Origin: Suillus spraguei
Taxonomy: Eukaryota > Basidiomycota > Agaricomycetes > Boletales > Suillaceae
Direction of reading: 5' to 3'
Assembly: GCA_016800925.1 (NCBI GenBank)
Contig: JABCPU010000106.1
Coordinates: 62,001-126,000 of the forward strand
Length of the DNA stretch: 64,000 bases
Program-made: the position numbers and the translations under genes
Part shown: piece by piece, positions 22,245 through 32,750 of the stretch
Layout: the number at the start of each line of letters is the position of its first letter
Numbering within the stretch: position 1 is the first letter of the stretch
Notes under the pieces: generated by a model
Database searches by the model: none
The model's input: only the letters and a program-made list of their open reading frames with translations
Told to the model about the DNA's origin: nothing

Positions 22245-24271
22245 ATGCCATTCTTTGCCAGCTTGTATTTCCGGCAAAGAGTCCTTTTCATGTGGATCAT
22301 CTTGCAGAAATTGGAATTGTTCATCTCATAATCAAGACATTCCTTTCGGTGTGGGGATGACATTCCCTGAGCGGCAGGGGAAATCAGGTTGAGACGCGCC
22401 CATAGGGTCTCCATGATCTCTCCATCAATCCGGCCAATGCCTTCAATAAAATTCGAAGCATATCGGACATAGCAACTGTCCTGATGTCCATGCACATGCC
22501 ACAACCTGATTCCAGGAATGATGGTCAGTTCCGGTACCATGTCAAGGTATTGGCTTTGATCCACCCGAACATGAAAGTGCTTGTTGTATTGACAATTGAT
22601 GTCATAGAAGGTGACAGCCCTGGTAATGCCTTCCATGTTGTGCTGGGCAGCCTCACAAAGGGCGTAGTCCATGTTCATTTGTCTGCAAATGATGCATGGT
22701 CAACTAGTGAATGTTAAATGGCATGTTTGGCTTGCCTTTCCCCTTTCTGAAAATCAACCATCGAGTGAGGGACAAAGCACCCATGCTGGGCGCAGGCAAC
22801 TCCCCCGATTCCTGTGGACTCGAGCTTGTGCCGTGCCGCATTTGCTTGATTGACCGCCTGGTGATTGTTGCAGCTCGATTTTTCCACCGTGTCAGCAGCC
22901 TCCGCAAGATGCATGTTATACCTGTCCTTTCCGACCATGAATCCAAGCCCATCTGAAAGCCAAACTTCATCGAGGGGATTGATGGGATGCAGGTGTTCAG
23001 CTTTGAAATTTCCGTCCATCACAAATGACCGGGTGTATTTCCAGCTTGGAGTTCTTATCATCGCCGAGTTCACTTCGGTATTAAACATGACTCACTCATC
23101 AAGTGATTCATCCCCTGACAAAGATACATTAATCCCAGGCTGAGGACATGCTGGGCAAAATAATGCAAGATCTCCTGCGTTCGGGATGTCAGAACGATGG
23201 CCATAGCCATGCCATTTCATGGTCTTCAACTGCCTCCACTGTTGAGCGACTCTCATGAGCTCTCTGTATCAATCCTTGCCATGGCCTGTGTCAACATAAT
23301 GTCCTTTAGATGAAGCACAAATAGCATTACCGGAACAAGGTGTGGAAACATGCTCGAGGTCATTTGCCGGAGCTTACTGTAATAGTTCATTGCAGAGGTG
23401 CCGCATTCAAGGTTGTCCAATAGAAAATCATCCAGCACTCCAAAGGTAAACACGGTCTTCGGCCTGTTAAACGATGCAGGGAAAAATCCATGCCGAAACA
23501 TTTGAATGTCCGGACTCATGGCATTTGGACAATCACAGCATCGAACCTCGAGGCGGTGAACTCCGGACTTGTCAACGATGACCATGGTGTTTTCCTTCGG
23601 CTGGAAATCAGGTCCCAACACAGACAGAAGATCTTCGGGCTCAAGCTGGTCTTCAGGTTCATCTCCTTCAAACAAATCCCACCTATCTGTGAGCACCGGA
23701 CATTGCTTGCCATCATGCCCGAGGTGTATGGTGAGTCCGACATGAGCGAGACAACTCCGCTCGAAGAATTGACCATTCCATTGACTGATCCAGTGGAAAG
23801 GATTGCAACGATGTTGACTCCTGCAACAGCCCGTGCAATAGAGAGGCTCGCCAAGACAATCTTGACATTTGTAGACCCCATCCTGGTGGCAGATGATGCA
23901 TCTCCTGTCTTCTGGTGGAGCTTCTCGATCCAGGAGGTGATGCAGATATGATTCCTGCCTTGGCAGCCATTGCCTGAGGTAGTCATTTTGACTCTGCATT
24001 TTTTATATTTAGCTATAGTTTGAATGACACTCCAACATTTAACATGAACTTGCCATTGTTTTTGGGAGTTGCAATGGCTCAAATGAGCCTTGGTCTTGCT
24101 TGTAAGTATTGTCAGGAAAGTCATCCCAAGGAGGTGGTGCCTGAACAGGCTGAAGTGTTGGTGATTCTGGGGGAGAGTGAGGCATGGACCTGTAGGCTTG
24201 TCGTCTCGTGCTTGCAAGTGAGCCAGTATGGCAGGAGTATGCCCAGGAACAGTTCGGTCAGTGTTTGAACT

Positions 24272-25254
24272 TTGGATGCAAGAATGAATTCGTTGATCAT
24301 CACAATGATAGGTGCTGGGGCACAGGACAGAGGACGACAGGTCAAGGGAGGTTGCAAAAGAGTCAGAAAACCAGCTTTTGAACTCGACACAGATGGGGAT
24401 GGGATGCCATTGCTTCCAGACATCACGGAAACAAAACTTGAGGAGAAGAAAGCCATAGTCAGGGTGTTTCTTACATCACACTACAGTGAGTCTTTCATGG
24501 CAACATCTGAGATGTTGCTGAATGCGTGGACACAGGAATATGAATATGTTCTGGGAATGACAAGGCTGTCGTGCCATGGAGTGCCCTCATACAAAGTCAG
24601 GATGACTTTGTGGCAAGGAAGTATCTTCCGGCAGATATTGACCTGAAGGAGCCTTCGAAGTTGCAAAACTGGGACATGACGGCCTTGCTCAATTTCTGGT
24701 ATGCTCAGCAGGAAACAGGAAAAGATTCAACATTCCTGTTCAAAGCATGGAAGAACAAAGATGGGGACATGGTACCATCTGTGGTATCCGGCAAGTCGCC
24801 ATCTTGTCTGACTCGTAAAGTGAGAATGCAGAAGAGTGGAACTCTCCGAAGGCCCCGGGATCCATCAACCGAAGCCAAGAGTGATACCGACAGTGAAACT
24901 CATGACAAGGAGGATGACATTGATGATGACTTGGCTGATGGTCGATCCCCGCTGAAGAAACCCAGATGAATAGCACATCCATCTTCAGCACCCAAGGAGA
25001 CAGAAGTTCCATGTTCAATGCCGGAGCCTCGCCTGGCCAGGCTGGCCAAGGCAGGTGCACTTTTGACATCACGGATGGGCGACCTCCTGGCCAGGTTGAC
25101 TGAGGAAGTGGAAGAGAGGAACACATCGCCGGAACCAAGGAGTATACAGGGCAAGAAAGCTGTCATTGAACCATCTGCAAGGACCACCCGGAGTAAGTCT
25201 CAAAATCTGGTAGAGAGTACACTTCGAGTAACCAGGGCAAGGGGAAGGAAATAA
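24272..25254 (+). pseudogene. KDZ-element accessory gene 2, unknown function
   Basis: Three consecutive plus-strand frames look like one gene divergent from the transposase. 24272 onward has KGGCKRVRKPAFELDTDGDG and KKAIVRVFLTSHYS. Next, 24571-24969 has AVVPWSALIQSQDDFVARKY, WDMTALLNFWYAQQETGKDS, a Ser-rich region and an acidic run (DKEDDIDDDLADG). Then 25018-25254 has LLARLTEEVEERNTSPEP and a basic tail RVTRARGRK. A GTGAGT donor at about 24487 suggests an intron after LTSHY. The order globular domain, acidic stretch, basic tail fits a nuclear protein, but this is inference; no family is recognised. Confidence 0.45.
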
Positions 25255-25429
25255 TGTACATATACCAAACTGCCCTCATGTGTACCACATTTTCATCATT
25301 TGTCACACTTCTCAAAACACAGTGTCCCACGTCCAAAATGTTGAATCCTAAGCACCGAGTTCTGGACGAATCCTGATCACCGAGTTCTGGATGACTCCCG
25401 ATCACCGAGGTCCGGCACCCGGGTATCAA

Positions 25430-25735
25430 TCATTGGTAGTTGGTATTAGACATTAGGGTTTGTGCATCATCTAAAATAAATTGGAAATGTCATTGTTATA
25501 CATGAAAAATTCAGTGGTTCACATGATGTAAGTATGTGAATGAATATCCAAATATTACGAAACCTGATCACCGAGGTCCAGACCCCAGGAATCAATCATT
25601 GGTAGTTGGAATGTGACAATTGGGTGTGTGCATCATCTAAAATCAATTGGAAATGTCATTGTTATACATGAAAAATTCAGTGGTGAACATGATGTAAGTA
25701 TGTGAATGAATATCCAAATATTTACATATGGGGTT
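25430..25735 (+). repeat. Two tandem copies of a roughly 155-bp repeat
   Basis: Both copies contain ATCAATCATTGGTAGTTGG, GGAAATGTCATTGTTATACA, TGAAAAATTCAGTGGT and GATGTAAGTATGTGAATGAA. They differ by few substitutions, so the duplication is younger than the satellite arrays. The second copy overlaps the end of accessory gene 3. Confidence 0.85.
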
Positions 25736-26738
25736 GATCATCACACTTTTCAATGAGGGTATCTAATACAAGCAGCAATTCAGAGCTCATCTGTTTGGCC
25801 CTTTGCAACCTCCAGAGGTCCATATCAGCTCTTCTGAGTTTGTCGGATGTGGCAGCCCAAGCCACTCGGAATGGTCGGTCAGCCTCGAGGAGTTGATGTA
25901 TGGTAGGCTCCGGAAGATGGCCATGACGCTGTTGGTAATGGTCCAGGCGATCCAGAATTTATTCAACTTAAATAAAATTAGCAGAAAGATACATGATGAA
26001 CAATTAAATACTCACATTCTGTTTGATCATATGACCCTAGGGGCATGAACTCCCTAAGCATGGCACGCAGGTCTTCATTGCTGAGTTCCGGTATGGGGGA
26101 CTGATGTTTAGGAGGTGTTGCATGTGCTTGGGACATCACATCAACAATAAAAATGAGATGGTATGGATGAACTCACCTGGAATTGCTATTACTGGGATAG
26201 CTGGAGCATCAATCTCAACATCAGCACATTCCGGTGCTTCATCACAATCAATAAGATCATCATCAGGCCCTAGGTACAAGTCCGGATCGTTGAACAAAGG
26301 CAGTTCCTCAGGCTGAGCCAGGTATAAATGATCTGGATGGATTGAATGAACATCCAAAGTTGGATTATCTAAATGTGAATTGAGAAACCTACCAGGAACT
26401 GCATCCAAGACATCCAGACCACCTGATGACCCAGAATCATAGTCGATCCCATCATCTGGCCCAAGGTATACATCTTCACATGCATCTAATAAATGTCCAG
26501 TCAATTGGAAGATATACTCAAAGCAACACATACCTGATGAAATCCAGGACTCAGTCTCATCATCCGGCCCAAGGTATACATCATCCAGTGCATCTGGTCC
26601 ATCTCCGGTCAATTGAGAGCTGTACTGAAAGCACAACATACCTAGTGAAATCCGGGACTCGGTTGAGTCATCCACATCCATTGAGTTGTATTCAGTGACC
26701 GGAGGTTCATAAAATCTGACTGCTGGTTGAGATCTCAT
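25732..26738 (-). pseudogene. KDZ-element accessory gene 3, acidic protein with DVYLGPDD repeats
   Basis: Exon 1 (26738-26177) encodes an acidic protein with the motif DVYLGPDD twice and DLYLGPDDD once, each in a DD/E-rich context, plus two copies of CF(Q/E)Y. A GTGAGT donor at 26176 pairs with a CAG acceptor before 26100. Exon 2 (26100-26026) reads SPIPELSNEDLRAMLREFMP and ends at a GTGAG donor. The last exon reads LDRLDHYQQRHGHLPEPTIH, then FRVAWAATSDKLRRADMDLW, ending DDQPHM and TAA at 25732-25734. The exon 1 to 2 junction is out of phase by one base (C5 where C4 would fit), and a TAA stands before the last exon, so the copy seems broken. No known family. Confidence 0.5.
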
Positions 26739-26957
26739 GATGTCTGATCAACTGATCAAACTGATTGATAACTGATGACTTTGAAGTTCAACACATGGCT
26801 GGCAACGGCCGAAAGTTGAACCACGACCAAACAAAGACAAACAATCAACGCTTATCAAGATCGTCCTTCAATTGTCTGGTTTCCTTTGAAACTTCATCCT
26901 AGTGATAACAGATTTCAAACTTATCTCAAGCTTTTCACATCTTTCAACTCAATCTAA

Positions 26958-29092
26958 ATGTCTACTCCAGTTGAAACCTCTTTGGCCGGTCTCAAGGCAA
27001 CCACTGCTCAGATTGTGGGCATCATCGCCAGGGCGCGGCTCATGCCTGCCGGCACTGGCCAAGCCCACCTTGCTCTGACAGCACAAGTCACTAATCTTGT
27101 GGTAAGTACCATTCATGTGTTAATTTTACTTTTGGTTTTTCTAAGATCTGTGTAGGCTGAGATAGTCAGGGAGCATGAGAAAGGGCCTTACATGCCCGGC
27201 ATCATTGCATCCTGCTCCAAGGAGTTGATGAGAGTCAGGTCCATGACTCCCTGGGTGTGGCCCAACTGGCACAGCATCGGCCATGACGACCCCCAGGTGT
27301 TGAAACACTCCTGGCGCAGCAAGATTCGCGCCTGGGAGGCGTTAGGTGACCATTCAGGTGATCTCCCTGTCATGCCTAACCCTTCCATTGGCCCAATCAC
27401 TGTGGACCTTCCCTCCCCACCCGTCGTCGCCAGCAATGTCACTGGTTCTTCCACCCACGCCACCTCCGAGCTCCGGGACAAAGGAAAAGGTAAGGCAGTT
27501 GTTGCTGACCTAGAGCCGGAGGTGGAAGGGAGCAGGAAAAGGAAGTCCCCCATGATGTCCGGACACTCTTCCTCACCTCCGAAGTCAGCGAAGAAGGGTC
27601 GCAAGCGGGTCAAGGCAACTCGCCATGTGAAGCCGAAGGTGTTTGTGGAGTCAGAAGATGATGAAGACACAATTGTTCAGGTATGTTGTCCAGCTCATTG
27701 TTTTCATTCTCTCAATTTTCTGTAGCCTATTTCGAGTGGAGTGCTGGCACTCAACATGCCCCGGCCTTCCACAATTGGTGTAGGGACACCTCATTCCCCT
27801 CATTCACCACGTTCCCCAAAGAAGCAATTGTTTGGTCCTGCTTCAGTAATATTTAGTTGTCCGGCACTTGGAAAAATGCTTATATATCATCAGCTCATTG
27901 CTGGCAGTCCACCCAAGGTGATGGTGACTCATCATTCTTTGTCCGGACCTCCCGCCTGTACTTACCTATTGTCAGGCCACCTCCAGCAGTCATCCAGAGG
28001 TCGTTGAGACTCCCCAGGCAATGTCCAGCACTCCGGCTGAGGATCCTGCAGTCATGGATACAGGTGATATTCTCATTCCCAGCCCAGTGAGTACTCTAAT
28101 GAATTCCAATGAGTCCATCAACTAATGGAACCCATAGAACAACCCCTGCCATTATTGCACCCAGGATAATTGGCCCTGCGCCACTCGGTTGGACAGGAGG
28201 ACCCGTGCCCTGTGTTTGTCGTGCGTCCGCTGTGCCACCAAGAAGATCAAATGTGTCCCAGCATCCATGGGATCCCCGCCCAAACGTATTTGAGTGAAGT
28301 CTACCACCCGGCAGGCTCGCTCCAGAACACCTTCCAGAGCTCCCTCCAATGCTCCAGCTGCCTTGCAGTCCAAAGCCCGAACTCGCAGTCAATCTCATGG
28401 CCCCTCTGGCACTCTGGCTGTCCCTGCTGTGACCACACCCAAGGCACAGTCCCGTGGGCGCAGCAAGACAATCACTGCCCCCAAGACACCTGCACCTGCA
28501 CCAGCTTGTGAGTCACCCCAATTGTCTATGACCATCTGACCTTATCTTTCACTTAGCTATTCCGTCTTTGAGCGCCGCAGTGCCTCGTCTGGCACTCGAT
28601 GTGCCTATTCCGGATCTCCATTCCATGGCAATTGCTATTTGGGATGGTGCTGCTCAAATTGCTCTTCTTGAGGCTTGTGTGGCGGAGCAGGATGGTAAGA
28701 TTGATACCTTGCAACGCCTCCATGAGGGCCTTCGTCGCAAAGTCATGGACCGGCACCCTTCATTTCCACTTCCCGACTCTCCTGTCAATGCAACCTTTTT
28801 GCTTGATCAATCTGTCCCCCTGTCCATCTCACCCCTCCCATCTGCACTTGCTCCACTCATTGACTTGGATATGGCAGGGATGGAGCCTCTGTCTCCGAAA
28901 GTCCAGCCTGCATCTATCATTGAGGGTCTCATATTTGAGCTCAGCCAGATTCAGCCTGAGGGTCCACAAACATCCGGTGAAATTGTGGACCCAGATGATC
29001 CGGGCAACCTTGTCCCAGAATATGATTCTGATGATATGGATGTTGAGGTGAAGGTTGAACCCTCTGCTGATGAGGGTGAAATGGCTACATAA
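26958..29092 (+). pseudogene. KDZ-element accessory gene 4: basic protein with Cys cluster and coiled coil
   Basis: Exons 26958-27101 (MSTPVETSLAGLKATTAQIV), 27156-27680 and 27726 to about 27848 join in phase through GTAAGT/TAG and GTATGT/TAG introns. A further exon (VVETPQAMSSTPAEDPAVMD) ends at GTGAGT near 28089. Next comes a Cys cluster CLSCVRCATKKIKC resembling a fungal Zn2Cys6 knuckle, a Ser/Thr/Pro/Arg-rich linker, and a last exon from about 28561 with a predicted coiled coil (ALLEACVAEQDGKIDTLQRL) and an acidic tail ending EGEMAT. Exon 2 has a nuclear-localisation-like KKGRKRVKATRHVKPK. A TGA (28292-28294) after PPKRI interrupts the frame. A DNA-binding or regulatory role in the element is plausible but inferred. 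Confidence 0.5.
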
Positions 29093-29129
29093 GTGTATGT
29101 TCATAGATGTATATGCAATGTTTGAATGA

Positions 29130-31340
29130 ATGTCAGTGCTGGATGCCAAGTCTGGAAATCCGGAACTGGATACTGGAGATTCACAATGGATATTTGGCGA
29201 ATGCCGGATATCTGGCTACCTGAAACACAACACACAATTTAAAGAATTTGAAACATATCTGTTGAGTTACCTTGTGCCGGGTGCCGGGTCACATTGTGAA
29301 ACATATCATTCCATATATCTTATGTGCCGAACCCCGAACCCAAGGACCCTGGAGTTGGGACTCATCACCATGTGACAGATATCGATCCACATATTTGATG
29401 TGCTGAACCCCGAACTCCAGCACCCAGGAGTTAGAACAATGTGAGGCAATACAAAGATATAGATTGACACATGTTGAGTGCCGAACCCTGAACTCCGGCA
29501 CCCGGCACTCGGGACTCGGGCCTTGGAACTTATAACAATGCGAAAGATGTCAATGCACATATTCTATCACCGAACCCCAAACCCCGGCATCCGGGAGTTA
29601 TAAATATGTGAGGCAATACAAAGATATTGATTTACACGTGTGGAGTGCTGAACCCCAAACTCCAGCACCCGGCAGTTGGGAATCTGGACTCGGGACTCAT
29701 AACCATGTGAAAGATATCGATCCACATATTTAACCACCCAACCCCGAACCCCAGCACCCGGGAGTGAGAACAATGTGAGTCAATACAAAGATATTGATGT
29801 ACACATGTTGAATGCCGAACCTCGAACTCCGGCACCCGGCACTCGGGACTCGGGACTTGGTACTCATAACAATGAGACAGATATCAATCCACATATTTTA
29901 ACACCGAACCCCAAATGCCACCACCCATGAGTTAGAACCATGTGAGGCAATACAAAGTTGAGTCCCGAATAACGATCACCGAGTGCCGGGTTACCATGTG
30001 AGGCAATACAAAGATATTGATTTACACATGTTGAGTGCCGAACCCCACGCTCCGGCACCCGGCAGTTAGCACAATGTGAGGCAATACCATGATATTGATT
30101 TACACAAGTCGCGTGCCGAACCCCGAGCTCTGGCACCCGGCACTCGGGGATCGGCACTCAACTTGTGTAAATCAATATCATGGTATTGCCTCACATTGTG
30201 CTAACTGCCGGGTGCCGGAGCTCGGGGTTCGGCACTCAAAACAATGTGAAAGACCTCGATCCACATATTTTACGTGCCGAACCCCGAACTCTGGCACCCA
30301 GCTATCAGGACTCGGGACTTGGTACTCATAACAATGTGAATGATATTGATCCACATATTTTAACACCGAACACCGAACCCCGCCACCTGCAAGTTAAAAC
30401 TATGTGAGGCAATACAAAGATATTTATTTACACATGTTGAGTGCCAAACCCCGAGCTCCGGCACCCAGCAGTTAGCACAATGTGAAGCAATACCATGATA
30501 TTGATTTACACATGTTGAGTGCCGAACCCCAAGCTCCGGCACCCGGGAGTTAGCACAATGTGAGGCAATACCATGATATTTATTTACACTTGTTGAGTGC
30601 CGAACCCCAAGTGCCGGAGCTTGGGGTTTGGCAGTCAAAACAATGTGAAAGACCTCGATCCACATATTTTATGTGCCAAACCCCGAACTCCGGCACCTGG
30701 CACTCGGGACTCGGGACTTGGTACTCATAAAGCAACATATTGTCAGTGCTGAACCCTGAACCCTGGCACCCAGCACTTGCGACTTGGGACTCAGAACAAT
30801 GTGAGGCAATAGACACCTATTGATCCACACATTCTAAGTGCCGAACTCCGAACTCCGAAATCTGGTAGTCTACTATTTAGGGGTTCGTGGTTCGGTACTC
30901 GGGCTTTTGCACTTGAGACCGAAAACAATGTTAGGCAATAAAATGACTTTGATCCACACATTTTTGGTAGATATATTTTTCATCTCAAATCTCAAATCTC
31001 GAGTGCCGAACCCCGAATCCCGAAATCCGGTAGTCTACAATTTCAGGGTTCGGTCCTCGGGACTCAGACACATGTCAGGCAACAACAAAACTTTGATCCA
31101 CACATTTCTGGTAGATGTCTGTTTTGTCTCGATTCTCGAGTTTCTAGTTTCTAGTTTCGGTACTCTGCACCCGCACCCGGCACTCAGCACTAGATGACTC
31201 CACACATGGACTTTAAATCTTTCACCTTGTGTGTTGTGTTTTGGGTGTCCGGGTATCCGGAATTCAGGAAATCTCTAGTTTGAATCTCCAGTTTCGAGTT
31301 CCTGGATTTGGGACTTGGCACCCGGCACCCGGCACCTCAA
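29130..31340 (+). repeat. Satellite array 2, unit about 80-110 bp
   Basis: About twenty degenerate units of GTGCCGAACCCCGAACTCCG, GCACCCGGCACTCGGGACT, AACAATGTGAGGCAATACAA, AGATATTGAT(T/C)(T/C)ACACAT. Same family and orientation as array 1. An inverted pair inside it (30049-30109 and 30161-30221) forms a long hairpin. Confidence 0.9.
30049..30221. repeat. 61-bp inverted repeat inside satellite array 2
   Basis: The left arm at 30049-30109 (starting GCTCCGGCACCCGGCAG, ending TTACACAAGT) is repeated essentially perfectly in reverse complement at 30161-30221, around a 51-bp loop. One satellite segment was inverted locally. Confidence 0.9.
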
Positions 31341-31479
31341 TTATCGATGAATGTCAGACATGATGAATTCAGGTTTTCATGCTTCAGGGTTTAGATTTTG
31401 GTGGTCGATGGTAGGTATATGCACTCATAGGGTGCATGTATCCTATGTGTTTGATTCTCTGGTGGCTACATCAGCTGTA

Positions 31480-32012
31480 TGTCTTTATGATACATATCTA
31501 GGCCCACCCGTATATGTAATATATTTTACCTTGGCCCACCTGTCTATGTAAAATTCCCCCACGTCGGCCCACCTGTCTATGCAATAAATATTTTACTGCA
31601 CCCTCAGCCACCCATCTATGTAATACACCCCACGTCGGCCCACCTGTATATGTAATATTCTCTCACCTCGGCCCACCCGTCTATGCAATAATATTTGCCT
31701 TGCATCTCTCTTCAGCCCAGCTGTCTATAATATCCTACTCTACATACTACCCAGATGGGCCCACCCATCTCTGTCAGGGATGATATCCCCCTGGCCCATC
31801 CGTCAACATCAGAAATCATGTTTCCCTCGGCCCACCTGTCTCTCCCGAAAATACAAGTCTCCTGGGCCACCCATCTCCATCGGAAATAATATTCCCCCGG
31901 CCCATCCGTCAACATCAAGGATATACATAACCTCGGCCCATGGTCCGCTGGCCCGTCTTTGACAGGATATTATGTGGGTCGGGTGACCTGTATAGTACGG
32001 AGTTTGTCACTG
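31480..32012 (-). repeat. Right inverted end of the KDZ element
   Basis: Mirror of the left end: repeated CTCGGCCCACC(C/T)GTCTATGTAA units from 31500 to about 31935, then GGCCCATGGTCCGCTGGCCC, GGATATTATG, GTATAGTACGGAG and TCACTG. About ten units, more than on the left. Confidence 0.8.
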
Positions 32013-32730
32013 AAGGGGCTCTTATTACATGTTGCCTCGTGCCGCAGCGCCTCGCGCTATGTTTACTTATGGCGGTTACTACACTCCGGCGCTACTGATC
32101 TCGCCTAGAGTATTCCGAGTACATACAATTTAGGATATAAGCACCATGTACCCTGCACGATACAGTACCTGATTTTACACCATTGCACGTACTATAGGTC
32201 AGGATTATTGTCTAGCTCTGGATCTACCCAGTAGTGGACATAGTCTTTAAAGTTTCCTTATCACTCGTTAATCAATCACACTCGTTCTCCATTACCGCTG
32301 GCATACCACTGGACTCTTGACTGTTATTTTGACTGAACTTCTCACGCACCGCTACTTTACCACTGAAAGTACCATGGTCTTCTTTACTGTTTCTTTGCAC
32401 CGCTCGCAACCTTACTGCTACCGCTGATATCATCGCTTGACATCACTCGCTTGACACAACTGTTACTGGACTATATCTCAACCACGGTAGTACCGCTACT
32501 TACGACACTAGTTCCGGCGGCATCATCGCTGACCACGGCAACTCACCGCAGACCAAGACACTTCTTTCACCACATAAGTTTGACTCGAACTTGACCATAC
32601 TAATAGGCATCCCCCTTTAGGGTCGAACACTCTTGTTCTCATAAGTGAAGCAGACTAGATGGAGTGCAAGACTCACATACTAACTTAGGAGGTAGTTTAT
32701 CTACAGCCCAAGTTAGGTTGTATCTTTACA
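32013..32730 (+). mobile_element. LTR family A copy 3, 5'-truncated
   Basis: Begins within the LTR at TTATTACATGTTGCCTCGTG, just beside the KDZ right end, and runs to the family end TTGTATCTTTACA. The first 240 bp or so of the LTR is missing. The missing part is not found on the far side of the KDZ element, so a simple insertion of KDZ into this LTR is not supported. Confidence 0.8.
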
Positions 32731-32750
32731 GCGCATATTCAACATACCCC

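Larger units (their letters stand above)
20836..24000 (-). pseudogene. KDZ transposase with CxC2 cysteine cluster, interrupted by two solo LTRs
   Basis: Transposase of the Kyakuja-Dileera-Zisupton class. From the N-terminus on the minus strand come LRQWLPRQESYLHHLLDREA, the CxC2 zinc-binding cluster (CIICHQDGVYKCQDC, CTGCCRSQH), then FNRPKTVFTFGVLDDFLLD. After an intron come the core motifs FVMDGNFKAEHLHP, NNHQAVNQANAARHKLESTG, GCFVPHSMVDFQKGER, YDINCQYNKHF and IPGIRLWHVHGHQDSCYVRY, then GRIDGEIMETLWARLN and SPHRKECLDYEMN. A GC-AG intron (22683-22735) joins GER to QMNMDYALCE in frame. A TGA at 23269-23271 replaces Arg in D-R-YRELMR. Two inverted LTR-B copies (21245-22244) split the gene after LAKNGI; the short segment between them still encodes AESGKAFDRLDEA. 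The C-terminal piece (SKKEIELRLLEAG, IGRRSTETQRLDITRQRD) follows at 21240-20836. Clearly inactive. Confidence 0.9.
15424..32012. mobile_element. Giant KDZ-class DNA transposon carrying a TET/JBP gene (about 16.6 kb)
   Basis: The block is bounded by long inverted ends. The left end (15424-15920) and the reverse complement of the right end (31480-32012) share CAGTGA, CTCCGTA(T/C)TATAC, CATAATATCC and GGGCCAGCGGACCATGGGCC in the same order, followed by arrays of TAGACGGGTGGGCCGAGGG-type units. Between them lie a KDZ transposase, a TET/JBP-like oxygenase, four accessory genes and satellite arrays. No exact target duplication was found, and the right end sits 8 bp from a truncated LTR-A, so the outer limits may be off by some bases. 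All genes inside show stops or frameshifts, so the copy looks old. Confidence 0.75.

Noticed and set aside
23490..23951. 153-codon plus-strand frame
   Set aside because: Antisense of the CxC2 cysteine cluster of the KDZ transposase.
29130..31340. CRISPR-like regularly spaced repeats
   Set aside because: The units are tandem, diverged and part of a eukaryotic transposon; there are no constant repeats with unique spacers and no cas genes.
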